Assembly (NCBI RefSeq): GCF_019904295.1
Contig: NZ_CP065359.1
Location: forward strand, 3,408,001 to 3,472,000
DNA length: 64,000 nt
Direction: 5' to 3'
Origin: Ruegeria sp. SCSIO 43209
Lineage (GTDB): Bacteria > Pseudomonadota > Alphaproteobacteria > Rhodobacterales > Rhodobacteraceae
In this document: positions 53,050-61,396 of the stretch, in pieces
Layout: every line of letters starts with the position of its first letter
Numbering within the stretch: position 1 is the stretch's first letter
The notes under the pieces: model-generated
Told to the model about the DNA's origin: nothing
The model's input: the letters and a program-made list of their open reading frames with translations, nothing else
Databases searched by the model: none
Translations under genes and position numbers: made by a program

Positions 53050-54942
53050 GTGATCCCAGTGGAGCAATTGGCGTTTACATACGAAATGGGTGTGGTCTCG
53101 GCGCTTTTGGCCTTCACGGTGTTCTTGTTTGTGTCCGAGATTGTAAGGATCGATCTTTCGGCCATCCTGGTGTTGGTCATTGTGGGTCTGCTGAGTTATG
53201 CACCGGGTCTCGAAAATCTGGCAAATGTTCCTCATCTGTTTGACGGGTTTGCGTCCAATGCCGTGATTTCGATCATTGCGGTCATGATCGTAGGGGCGGG
53301 TTTGGATAAAACGGGGCTGATGAACAAGGTCGCGTCCGTCATTTTGAAATATGGTGGTAAGTCTGAAAACCGAGTGCTGCCGATCGTTTCGGGCACAGTC
53401 GGTGTTATCTCATCATTCATGCAAAATGTCGGGGCGGCGGCGTTGTTCCTGCCGGTGGTTAGCCGTATCTCATCGCGATCGGGTATTCCGTTGTCACGTT
53501 TGCTTATGCCCATGGGGTTTTGTGCCATTCTGGGGGGGACAATGACGATGGTCGGGTCCTCGCCCCTTATTCTGTTGAATGACCTGATCCAAACTGCAAA
53601 CGAAGGACTGCCCGAAGCTCAGAAGATGGAACCCTTTGGATTGTTTTCCGTTACCCCCATCGGTGCGGTGCTGATCTTAACGGGGATCGCATATTTCCTG
53701 CTGCTGGGACGTTGGGTGCTGCCGGGTGATTCAGGGTCGGAGAGTACGGGTACCGGGCGCGGGACTCAGGAATATCTTCAGCGGGTCTACGGGCTGAAGG
53801 CCGATGTGTTCGAGGTTGTGGTTCCGGCCGACAGCCCGCTGGTTGGGCAGATTCTGGCAGATATCAACTTTGAAAATCACCTCTATATCATCTCGACCTT
53901 TTATCGTGGCAAGACCTCGATGGTTCAGGTGTTAACAGCCGAGATTGCCGCACCCTGTCGATTAGCGATTGTGGGTCGGCGCTGGGTTGTCGAAGAGTTT
54001 GCCGAAAAGTACGGGCTGACGGTGCTGCCTGATCTGGATGTGTTTGTCGAAGAGTTCGCACCCACGAATGCTGGGGTCGCAGAGGTGGTCGTGACGCCTG
54101 ACAGCAAACTGATCGGCAAATGCCCTCGCGAATTGCTATTCCGCAAAACCTACGGAATGTCTTTGCTCGCCATCCACAGGGGTGAAGAGACGCTGAGTCA
54201 TGTCGAGACTGAGACGCATGAATCCACCCAGATCGGGCTTGAGAAGTTCAAGGCTGGCGACATGTTGGTTGCTCATACCCGCTGGGACAACCTGATGCGG
54301 ATAAAGCGTGATCCGGATTTTGTTGTGGTCACCTCGGACTTCCCGCAGGATGAATTGCGCCCGCAAAAGGTAGGCTGGGCGCTCTTGTTCTTCTTGATCT
54401 CATTGTCGCTGATCCTGTTCACGGATGTGCGGTTGTCGCTCTGCTTGCTGACCGGAGCCGCAGGAATGATGTTGACCCGGGTGCTCAGTGTTGACGAGGC
54501 GTATCGAGCAGTTGGATGGAACACGGTCTTTCTGCTGGCGTGTCTGATCCCGTTGGGTCAGGCGGTGCAGAATACCGGGACTGCGGCATGGATTGCGCAA
54601 CAGATCATGATCATCTTGGATGGATGGCCGAATTGGGCGCTACAGGCGGGCGTCGCCATTCTGGCGACGGCATTTTCTCTGGTCATGTCAAACGTCGGCG
54701 CGACGGTTCTGTTGGTGCCCCTTGCGGTTTCAATTGCGGTTGCGGCGGGTGCCAACCCGGCGGTCTTTGCATTAACCGTCGCGATTTCGACCTCGAACAG
54801 TTTCATTATCCCGACCCATCAGGTGAATGCGCTGATCATGGGGCCAGCTGGGTACAAAGTGACCGATTTCGTCCGTTCGGGCGGGATCATGACGATCATT
54901 TTCTTGATCGTCTCACTGTTGATGCTGAATGTGATTTTCTGA
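53050..54942 (+). CDS. SLC13-type anion transporter with two RCK_C (TrkA-C) domains
   Basis: The 630-residue protein has an N-terminal membrane half (residues 1-225), two cytosolic TrkA-C domains (about 245-325 and 335-420) and a C-terminal membrane half (435-630). The SLC13-type signatures are FMQNVGAAALFLPV in the first half and MSNVGATVLLVPLAV in the second. Relatives carry sulfate or other divalent anions with sodium or protons. The start codon GTG at 53050 is uncertain; an ATG lies at 53083. It precedes a putative sulfonate cluster, so a role in moving sulfate or sulfite is conceivable but unproven. Confidence 0.88.
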   Translation: MIPVEQLAFTYEMGVVSALLAFTVFLFVSEIVRIDLSAILVLVIVGLLSYAPGLENLANVPHLFDGFASNAVISIIAVMIVGAGLDKTGLMNKVASVILKYGGKSENRVLPIVSGTVGVISSFMQNVGAAALFLPVVSRISSRSGIPLSRLLMPMGFCAILGGTMTMVGSSPLILLNDLIQTANEGLPEAQKMEPFGLFSVTPIGAVLILTGIAYFLLLGRWVLPGDSGSESTGTGRGTQEYLQRVYGLKADVFEVVVPADSPLVGQILADINFENHLYIISTFYRGKTSMVQVLTAEIAAPCRLAIVGRRWVVEEFAEKYGLTVLPDLDVFVEEFAPTNAGVAEVVVTPDSKLIGKCPRELLFRKTYGMSLLAIHRGEETLSHVETETHESTQIGLEKFKAGDMLVAHTRWDNLMRIKRDPDFVVVTSDFPQDELRPQKVGWALLFFLISLSLILFTDVRLSLCLLTGAAGMMLTRVLSVDEAYRAVGWNTVFLLACLIPLGQAVQNTGTAAWIAQQIMIILDGWPNWALQAGVAILATAFSLVMSNVGATVLLVPLAVSIAVAAGANPAVFALTVAISTSNSFIIPTHQVNALIMGPAGYKVTDFVRSGGIMTIIFLIVSLLMLNVIF

Positions 54943-54951
54943 CCCTGTTAA

Positions 54952-56052
54952 TCACCCAGCTAGGCTGATCGTTTGGCCCTGCTCTGACGCCTGTTGTGCG
55001 GCAAGGCCGATACGCACGGCCCAAATCCCATCACGCAGTGAGACCTCGGGTTTGGCGCGCTCGCCCCTGACCAGCTCCAGAAAGCCTTTGTGCTGGTAAT
55101 AAGTCGAGCCATTGTGGTCGCCAGCCGCCAGCAACTCGGGATCAACGGGGATGTCGCGCTGGATTGGGCCTTTCGGTGCACGAGGGCTGATGATCAGCTG
55201 TGGTACAGGCGCGTCGCCCAAATGTTCGGGCCAGAAGCGGCCCGGGCCGGGCACAAGCGCTTCAATCTTGGCATCGCGCCCAATGGCCGAGATTTCTTCT
55301 TGATACCGCGAACCCTCGGCAAACATGCAAAGCTCGAGCATCGCGCGTGTGCCCGAAGCAAAATCGACAATGACATAGCCGTGGTCCAGAATATCTGGAG
55401 TATCGCCGTCATAAACTTCGTCCAAATGATTGACGGCTTGGCCACCGCTTGCGGAAACGCGAACCGGGTCTGATTGCAGGATCAGGCGCATGAGGTCGAA
55501 GAAGTGGCAACATTTTTCGACGAATGTACCGCCAGTGTTACGGTTGAACCGGTTCCAATTGCCGACCTTTTCGAGAAACGGAAAGCGGTGTTCGCGGATC
55601 GTGAGCATCTTGATCTCACCACCTGCGGTCGCTGCTTCATCGATCAGCGCCGTGATCGGGGGCATATAGCGATATTCCATCGCGACCCAGATCGGGTGCG
55701 GAAAATTGCGCTCTAACTCTTCAAGCCGTGCAAGATCGGCGGGATCAGTGAACAACGGTTTCTCGATTAACAGTGGCAGTGGGCGGGTTTCCGCAATCTC
55801 GGCCAGTTGATCAACATGCAGGTGGTTGGGGCTGGCGATGACCAGACAGTCCAGATCATTGACCGTCAGAAGGTCCTGAAGGGAAGACACCATCTGCGCG
55901 TCGGGTGCAATCGCCTGCGCCTTATGCGCCATCTCCGGGTCGGGTTCGAAGATTGCGGCGACTCGTGTGCCCTCAAGCAGAGCAATGTTGTGCAGGTGTT
56001 CCTGCCCCATCATACCGCATCCGATCAGCCCATAGTTGGTGGTCCGGGTCAT
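54952..56052 (-). CDS. Gfo/Idh/MocA family oxidoreductase
   Basis: A 366-residue NAD(P)-dependent dehydrogenase with N-terminal Rossmann motif GLIGCGMMGQEHLHN, the EKP catalytic lysine in LLIEKPLFT, and the conserved GGTFVEKCCHFFDLMR with Asp and His. Such enzymes act on sugars or inositols. It is in an apparent two-gene operon after the GntR gene (12-bp gap) and divergent from the monooxygenase operon, so it likely acts on the same carbon source. The exact substrate cannot be told. Confidence 0.92.
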   Translation of the reverse strand: MTRTTNYGLIGCGMMGQEHLHNIALLEGTRVAAIFEPDPEMAHKAQAIAPDAQMVSSLQDLLTVNDLDCLVIASPNHLHVDQLAEIAETRPLPLLIEKPLFTDPADLARLEELERNFPHPIWVAMEYRYMPPITALIDEAATAGGEIKMLTIREHRFPFLEKVGNWNRFNRNTGGTFVEKCCHFFDLMRLILQSDPVRVSASGGQAVNHLDEVYDGDTPDILDHGYVIVDFASGTRAMLELCMFAEGSRYQEEISAIGRDAKIEALVPGPGRFWPEHLGDAPVPQLIISPRAPKGPIQRDIPVDPELLAAGDHNGSTYYQHKGFLELVRGERAKPEVSLRDGIWAVRIGLAAQQASEQGQTISLAG

Positions 56053-56064
56053 GCGCAGTTCCTT

Positions 56065-56775
56065 TTATTTCAGGCGTTGAACGTATGTGGCTCGATCTGA
56101 ATCAAACCATGTTTTTGAAAACTCGATAGGTTCAGCTTTCTCAGACCAACTGAACCGTTCGATATACCCTGCGGCTTGGCCCGCAGGTTTGGTGAAGCCT
56201 TCAGGAGTCCAGTCGGGCAGGGCACTGACAGAAACGCGATCCTCTGCCCGAGTGATCCAGAAGCCAAGTTGTTGCTGGTAATAGCGATAAAGCGAGTCGG
56301 ACAGCAGGTTCTGGTCTATGGTCCCGGCTGATTCGTCCAGCCAGATTTCTTCGACCGCGATGATTGTGTCATTCAGATAACGCATCCGGCGTACGCGCGA
56401 ACCGCTATCAGACAGGCCGAACTTCGGCAGCTTCGCAGGCTTCTTGAGATGATCAACTGACAGAATATCGGCACGCGGCAACCCGCCGCCTTCGGGCAGT
56501 TCCAGCCGGAACATCGCATAGACGCTGTTCTGCGTTCCGGTCTCGCGGATGTAGTTGCCCGAACCCTGAATACGCTCCAACATGCCTTTTTTCTCAAGCT
56601 CGGCGAGGGATTTTCGCAAGGTCCCGACCGAGACATTTAGGTTCGAAGCCATGTCCCGTTCAGGTGGAAGACGCTCACCATCAATCAGACGGCCCGCAGC
56701 TATATCGCGGATCAGAAGCTCTGAGATCTGGACATAGATCGGCAGGGCGTTGGGGTTGCGGCTGTTGGCGGACAT
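56065..56775 (-). CDS. GntR family (HutC subfamily) regulator
   Basis: The protein of about 236 residues has a winged-helix GntR domain (LPIYVQISELLIRDIAAGRL, PPERDMASNLNVSVGTLRKSL) and a UTRA effector domain of the HutC/FarR kind (ADILSVDHLKKPAKL to SWSEKAEPIEFSKTWF). The start MSANSRN at 56775 is preferred over 56814, which lies in the intergenic operator region. It is the probable local repressor of the divergent monooxygenase-TRAP operon, with a sugar or sugar-derived ligand. Confidence 0.92.
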   Translation of the reverse strand: MSANSRNPNALPIYVQISELLIRDIAAGRLIDGERLPPERDMASNLNVSVGTLRKSLAELEKKGMLERIQGSGNYIRETGTQNSVYAMFRLELPEGGGLPRADILSVDHLKKPAKLPKFGLSDSGSRVRRMRYLNDTIIAVEEIWLDESAGTIDQNLLSDSLYRYYQQQLGFWITRAEDRVSVSALPDWTPEGFTKPAGQAAGYIERFSWSEKAEPIEFSKTWFDSDRATYVQRLK

Positions 56776-56815
56776 TGAGGGCGCTTCACTCGGTCGCAGG
56801 AAAAATTGATACACT

Positions 56816-56831
56816 ATTGATCTACATCAAT
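56816..56831. promoter_or_regulatory. Perfect FNR-type palindrome in the GntR-monooxygenase intergenic region
   Basis: ATTGAT-CTAC-ATCAAT matches the FNR consensus TTGAT-N4-ATCAA exactly. A second ATTGAT lies 11 bp upstream at 56805, so overlapping direct repeats could instead be a GntR operator. The palindrome ends 50 bp before the monooxygenase start. Confidence 0.6.
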
Positions 56832-56880
56832 GCGCTTGCTACGCAAGAGGAAAGTCAAAGATGTACGGAGCGTGAATCAA

Positions 56881-58035
56881 ATGACCATCGTCCCCATCAC
56901 ATCCCCCGACCTGGATGCGGCCGAGGTTTCGTGGTTTGCAGCGCTTTGCTCGGATGACTACCAGTTTCTGGGTGTGCCCGATGGTGAACTGCGATCCAGC
57001 TGGGAGCATTGTTCAGGCATCGTGAAAGAGGCCGAGGCGCAAGGCTTTCGCAATATCCTGTGCCCATCGTCTTATCAGGTCGGACAGGACACCCTGAGCT
57101 TTGTTGCAGGTTGCGCGCCGATTACCGAAAACATCAACCTGCTGGCCGCCGTGCGCTGTGGCGAGATGCAGCCCATCATGCTGGCCCGTACCATCGCGAC
57201 GCTGGACCACATGCTTAAGGGGCGGTTGACAGTCAACATCATCTCGTCCGATTTCCCGGGCGAGAAAGCCGACAGTGCGTACCGCTATCAGCGTTCGCGC
57301 GAAGTGGTCGAGATCCTGAAACAGGCCTGGACGCAGGACGAAATCAACCATGCGGGCGAGGTCTATAACTTTTCAGGCCTGACCACCGACCCGGCTCGGC
57401 CTTACCAGACCGGTGGCCCACTGCTGTATTTCGGCGGCTACTCGCCGTCTGCTTTGGACCTGTGCGGCGAGCATTGCGATGTCTACCTGATGTGGCCGGA
57501 AACAAAGGATCAGTTGGCCGAGCGGATGAAAGCCGTTCATGCGGTTGCCGAGAATTACAATCGTACTCTGGACTACGGTCTGCGCGTCCACATGATTGTT
57601 CGCGATACCGAGGCTGAGGCACAGGAGTACGCCGACTACATCGTCTCGAATCTGGATGACGAATATGGTCGTGCGATCCGCGAGCGGGCACTGGACGCGA
57701 CATCCTTGGGCGTGGCGCATCAATCCAAGAACCGCGATCTGGCCGACGAATATGGCTATGTCGAACCTGGACTGTGGACCGGCGTCGGACGCGCACGGTC
57801 GGGCTGTGGTGCTGCGCTGGTCGGTTCGACCGATCAAGTTATGTCTAAAATCGAAGAGTATCAGAAGATGGGCATCCGCGCCTTCATCTTCTCGGGCTAC
57901 CCGCACATGGACGAGGCCAAGCATTTTGGCGCCCGTGTGATGCCCAACCTGAAAACCTGCTCGCTTCCCGAAGCTTACGGGCGCGTGCCAGCAACCACCC
58001 CGGCAACCCCGCTGGGCAACGGAGTTCGTCGCTGA
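56881..58035 (+). CDS. FMNH2-dependent sulfonate-type monooxygenase (SsuD/SmoC-like)
   Basis: The 384-residue protein is a bacterial luciferase-like monooxygenase of the alkanesulfonate (SsuD) type. SsuD active-site patterns are readable: GLRVHMIVRDT (Arg-x-His), VGRARSGCGAALVGS and SGYPHMDEA (Tyr and His). It should split a C-S bond of a sulfonate using O2 and FMNH2, releasing sulfite and an aldehyde. Together with the following aldo-keto reductase and flavin reductase the set equals the SmoC-SmoB-SmoA core of sulfoquinovose breakdown; the sugar substrate is inferred. Start ATG 56881 is chosen because the frame from 56830 runs through the operator. Confidence 0.85.
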   Translation: MTIVPITSPDLDAAEVSWFAALCSDDYQFLGVPDGELRSSWEHCSGIVKEAEAQGFRNILCPSSYQVGQDTLSFVAGCAPITENINLLAAVRCGEMQPIMLARTIATLDHMLKGRLTVNIISSDFPGEKADSAYRYQRSREVVEILKQAWTQDEINHAGEVYNFSGLTTDPARPYQTGGPLLYFGGYSPSALDLCGEHCDVYLMWPETKDQLAERMKAVHAVAENYNRTLDYGLRVHMIVRDTEAEAQEYADYIVSNLDDEYGRAIRERALDATSLGVAHQSKNRDLADEYGYVEPGLWTGVGRARSGCGAALVGSTDQVMSKIEEYQKMGIRAFIFSGYPHMDEAKHFGARVMPNLKTCSLPEAYGRVPATTPATPLGNGVRR

Positions 58036-58925
58036 TGCAACGTGTGAAACTATCTGACACGCTGGAAATGAGCCGTCTTGTCTATGGCATGTGGCGCTTG
58101 GGTGATGACAGTGACACCTCGACTGCGTATGTTGAGGCCAAGATTCAGGCCTGTCTGGATCAGGGCATCACCACCTTCGATCAGGCCGACATTTATGGCG
58201 GATACGCGGCCGAAGCCGTTCTGGGCAATGCCTTGCGCACCAATCCCAGCCTGCGCCAGAAAATGGAGATCGTCACTAAATGTGACATCGTCGCGCCGAT
58301 GGGGCGTTATGCCGAGGCCAAGGTCAAATATTACGACACGTCGCGTGCGCATATTCTGAAATCGGTCGATACATCTCTGTCGGAAATGGCGATCGACCAC
58401 ATCGACTTGCTACTGATCCACCGCCCGGATCCAATGATGGATCACCATGAAACCGGTGCAGCGCTGGATGAGGTGGTTGCCAGTGGCAAGGTCGGCGCGG
58501 TTGGTGTGTCCAACTTCCGCCCTTGGGACTGGTCTTTGCTGCAGTCGGCGATGAAAACCCAATTGGTCACCAATCAGGTCGAGATATCTCTGGGCGAGAT
58601 CAGCCCGTTCACCAACGGTGATCTGGCGTTCCATCAACAGCATGGTCACCCGCTTATGGCGTGGTCTCCACTGGGTGGAGGCCTTTTGATGGCCGGGAAT
58701 CCACCGGTCGGCGTTGTAGCGGATGAGATCGCCGCAGAATTCGGGGTGGATCGCGCCGCTGTGGCCGTTGCCTTCCTGCTCGCGCATCCAGCAAGCATAC
58801 TGCCTGTTCTGGGCACAAATAATCTGGGCCGTATCAAACGCGCCTCGGATGCGTTGAAGGTCAAGCTGGATCGTGAAAGCTGGTACCGCCTGTATGAGGC
58901 GGCGCTGGGACATGAGGTGCCATGA
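58035..58925 (+). CDS. Aldo-keto reductase
   Basis: A 296-residue NAD(P)H-dependent aldo-keto reductase. The catalytic tetrad is visible: Asp and Tyr in FDQADIYGGYAAE, Lys in IVTKCDI and His in LLLIHRPDP. The cofactor-binding end reads LGTNNLGRIKRA. It begins at the last base of the monooxygenase stop, so the two are co-translated. In the sulfo-SMO pathway such an enzyme (SmoB) reduces 6-oxo-glucose from desulfonation to glucose; here that is a working idea. Confidence 0.9.
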   Translation: MQRVKLSDTLEMSRLVYGMWRLGDDSDTSTAYVEAKIQACLDQGITTFDQADIYGGYAAEAVLGNALRTNPSLRQKMEIVTKCDIVAPMGRYAEAKVKYYDTSRAHILKSVDTSLSEMAIDHIDLLLIHRPDPMMDHHETGAALDEVVASGKVGAVGVSNFRPWDWSLLQSAMKTQLVTNQVEISLGEISPFTNGDLAFHQQHGHPLMAWSPLGGGLLMAGNPPVGVVADEIAAEFGVDRAAVAVAFLLAHPASILPVLGTNNLGRIKRASDALKVKLDRESWYRLYEAALGHEVP

Positions 58926-59440
58926 TGAACGCAATCTCGCGCGATATGAACCATACATTCGTCCCGCATAAGGACGACACGCGAACCCTGCGCGATGCTT
59001 TTGGCCGTTTTGCCACCGGAGTTACTGTCGTGACCTGCGACAGCGAGGATGGGCCAATCTGCATTACCGCCAACAGCTTTTCGTCCCTGTCGCTGGATCC
59101 GCCGCTGGTGATGTGGGCGGGCGACCGCAATTCGCGCCGGTTCCGCTATTTTCACGCGGCGCGTCACTTCAGTGTGCATGTTCTGTCTGCTGAACAGGCC
59201 GAGCTGTGCTTTGGCTGTTCAAAAGACGCCCATGCGCTGCGTGATATCGAACATGACCGTTGTGAAAACGGCACCCCGTTGTTGCCGGGCAGTCTTGCCC
59301 GGTTCGAATGCGAGCAGCACGCTTATCACGATGCAGGCGATCATGTGATCGTGGTGGGCAAAGTTCTGAAAGTCAGCATGGCGGATGGAGACGCGCTGAC
59401 GTTCTTTGCCGGAAAACTCGGCCAATTCGCGCAGAGCTAA
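58922..59440 (+). CDS. Flavin reductase (NADH:FMN, split-barrel type)
   Basis: A 172-residue flavin reductase-like protein (DIM6/HpaC type) with DAFGRFATGVTVVTC, ITANSFSSLSLDPPLVMW and HVIVVGKVLKVS. It provides reduced FMN to the monooxygenase two genes upstream. It overlaps the end of the aldo-keto reductase by 4 bp, forming one operon. The N-terminal 20 residues are variable. Confidence 0.92.
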   Translation: MMNAISRDMNHTFVPHKDDTRTLRDAFGRFATGVTVVTCDSEDGPICITANSFSSLSLDPPLVMWAGDRNSRRFRYFHAARHFSVHVLSAEQAELCFGCSKDAHALRDIEHDRCENGTPLLPGSLARFECEQHAYHDAGDHVIVVGKVLKVSMADGDALTFFAGKLGQFAQS

Positions 59441-59454
59441 GCGCGATATGACGA

Positions 59455-59473
59455 CTGCGGGTCAAACCCGCAG
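59455..59473 (+). terminator. Stem-loop between flavin reductase and TRAP genes
   Basis: CTGCGGGT-CAA-ACCCGCAG, a perfect 8-bp stem without a T-tract. It may set different mRNA levels for enzymes and transporter. Confidence 0.45.
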
Positions 59474-59493
59474 CTGACAGTGGGAGGATCCGC

Positions 59494-60081
59494 ATGGGCG
59501 GACTGGCATCGGCGTTGACGCCGATTGCATTCGTGAACGAAACCGTGCTGCGTCTGGGCCGCGCGGTCGGTGTTGTTGCGATTGCAGTTATGGTTATCGC
59601 GATCCTGATTCAGGTGTTCTTCCGATATGTCTTGGGTAACGCACTGCCATGGCCGGATGAGGCTGCCCGGTTCTGCATGCTCTGGATGACGGGCCTGATG
59701 GCCCCCACAGCTTTCCGTCGCGGAGGGTTCGTCGCCATCGATATGCTTGCGCGCTTCCTGCCGCGCGTGCTTGGTCAATCGCTCAATTTGTTCCTGCTGC
59801 TGATCTCGCTGGCCGTGCTGCTTGTTGCGGTCAATATCGGCTGGTCTGAGGTTACGGGCTTTGGTGGCCGGTTCGCCACTGCGGCGTTGTACCTGCCTAC
59901 CTCTTTCGGGTTCGATGAATGGTACCGTATTCCGCGCAGTTGGATGATGGCCTCGCTGCTGGTTGGGATCATCTTGCTGATCTCGGTCAATATCGAACTG
60001 ATCTTGCGGTCGATAGTAACCATGTTGGGCGGAGCACATCTTTTGCCTGAAATTCCCGAAGCTGCGGTGGGGGCTGAATAA
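59494..60081 (+). CDS. TRAP transporter small membrane subunit (DctQ type)
   Basis: The 195-residue protein has four transmembrane segments and the family pattern RYVLGNALPWPDEAARFCMLWM. DctQ forms the membrane complex with the large DctM subunit next to it. GGGAGGATCCGC precedes the start; the stop abuts the DctM gene. Confidence 0.93.
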   Translation: MGGLASALTPIAFVNETVLRLGRAVGVVAIAVMVIAILIQVFFRYVLGNALPWPDEAARFCMLWMTGLMAPTAFRRGGFVAIDMLARFLPRVLGQSLNLFLLLISLAVLLVAVNIGWSEVTGFGGRFATAALYLPTSFGFDEWYRIPRSWMMASLLVGIILLISVNIELILRSIVTMLGGAHLLPEIPEAAVGAE

Positions 60082-61371
60082 ATGCTGATTTGGTTCCTGC
60101 CCACCTTCCTGATTTTCCTGCTGATCGGCCTGCCGGTCTTTTTCGCACTGCTGGCAGCGCCCGGCATTCTGCTATGGCTCAGCGGTCAGACCAACGACAT
60201 TACGCTGCTCTATCGCAATGTCTATAACGGTATGGATAGCTTCCCGCTGATGGCGATCCCTTTCTTCATGCTGGCCGGAGAACTGATGAACCGGGGCGGC
60301 ATCACCATCCGACTTGTGGAGTTCAGCCAGGCCCTGATGGGCCACCTGCGGGGCGGCCTTGCGCATGTGAACGTCCTCAGCTCGATCCTGTTCGCGGGCC
60401 TTTCAGGGTCCGCTGTCGCCGATACTTCGGCGCTTGGGTCAATGCTGATCCCGGCGATGGAGAAGCAAGGCTATACCCGCAAATTTGCCGCCGCGATCAC
60501 GGCAGCCAGTTCGGTGATCGGGCCGATCATCCCGCCCTCGGGCATCATGATCATCTATGCCTATGTCATGGGTGAAAGTGTGGCTGCGCTCTTTCTCGCT
60601 GGCATCGTGCCTGGGGTCATGGTCGGTGTCGGTTTGATGCTCATGATCAAGCTGATGGCGGATCGCTACGACTTCCCGGTCGCCAGCCGTAAATACACTT
60701 GGCCGGAACGCCGTCAGGCCAGCCTAAAGGCGTTCTTCCCACTGATGACCCCTGTGATCATCCTGGGCGGAATACTGGGTGGCATCTTTACCCCGACCGA
60801 GGCTGCCGCTGTCGCCGTAGGGTATGCCTTCATCATCGGTTTCTTCGTCCTGCGCACATTGACGTGGAAAGAAGTCCCCGAAGTGCTCAGCAACGCAGGC
60901 ATGACCTCAGCTGTCGTCCTGTTGTTGGTCGGGGCGGCAATGGCCTTCAAGACGGTCGTTAGTCTTAGCCATGCGCCGGAGCAGCTGGCCTCGCTAATCC
61001 TCAGCCTGTCGGAAAACCCGCTGATCCTGCTGTTCCTGATCAACCTGCTGCTGTTCATCGTCGGAATGTTCCTGGATGCAGGCCCCGCTATTATCATCCT
61101 TGGCCCGATCCTCGGTCCGATCTTCACCAGCCTCGGTGTAGACCCGATCCATTTTGCCATTATCATGAGCGTCAACCTGACTGTCGGTCTGGCCACCCCG
61201 CCCATGGGGCTGGTGCTGTTCGTAGCCGCCGCCGTGTCTCGGGAACGGGTTGAAACCATCGCCAAGGCAATCCTGCCGTTTCTGGCGGTCGAAATCATCG
61301 TGATCTTCTTGATCACATACATCCCCGCACTATCCATGACGATCCCGAGGATAACGGGATTTGCAAACTGA
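60082..61371 (+). CDS. TRAP transporter large membrane subunit (DctM type)
   Basis: The 429-residue DctM protein has about 12 membrane segments, with conserved FAGLSGSAVADTSALGSML, PPSGIMIIYAYVMGES and LATPPMGLVLFVAA. It is the substrate channel with sodium coupling in tripartite TRAP systems. Its end overlaps the frame before the solute receptor gene. Confidence 0.95.
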   Translation: MLIWFLPTFLIFLLIGLPVFFALLAAPGILLWLSGQTNDITLLYRNVYNGMDSFPLMAIPFFMLAGELMNRGGITIRLVEFSQALMGHLRGGLAHVNVLSSILFAGLSGSAVADTSALGSMLIPAMEKQGYTRKFAAAITAASSVIGPIIPPSGIMIIYAYVMGESVAALFLAGIVPGVMVGVGLMLMIKLMADRYDFPVASRKYTWPERRQASLKAFFPLMTPVIILGGILGGIFTPTEAAAVAVGYAFIIGFFVLRTLTWKEVPEVLSNAGMTSAVVLLLVGAAMAFKTVVSLSHAPEQLASLILSLSENPLILLFLINLLLFIVGMFLDAGPAIIILGPILGPIFTSLGVDPIHFAIIMSVNLTVGLATPPMGLVLFVAAAVSRERVETIAKAILPFLAVEIIVIFLITYIPALSMTIPRITGFAN

Positions 61372-61396
61372 ACTGAGTATCACAGGGAGGAAACGC

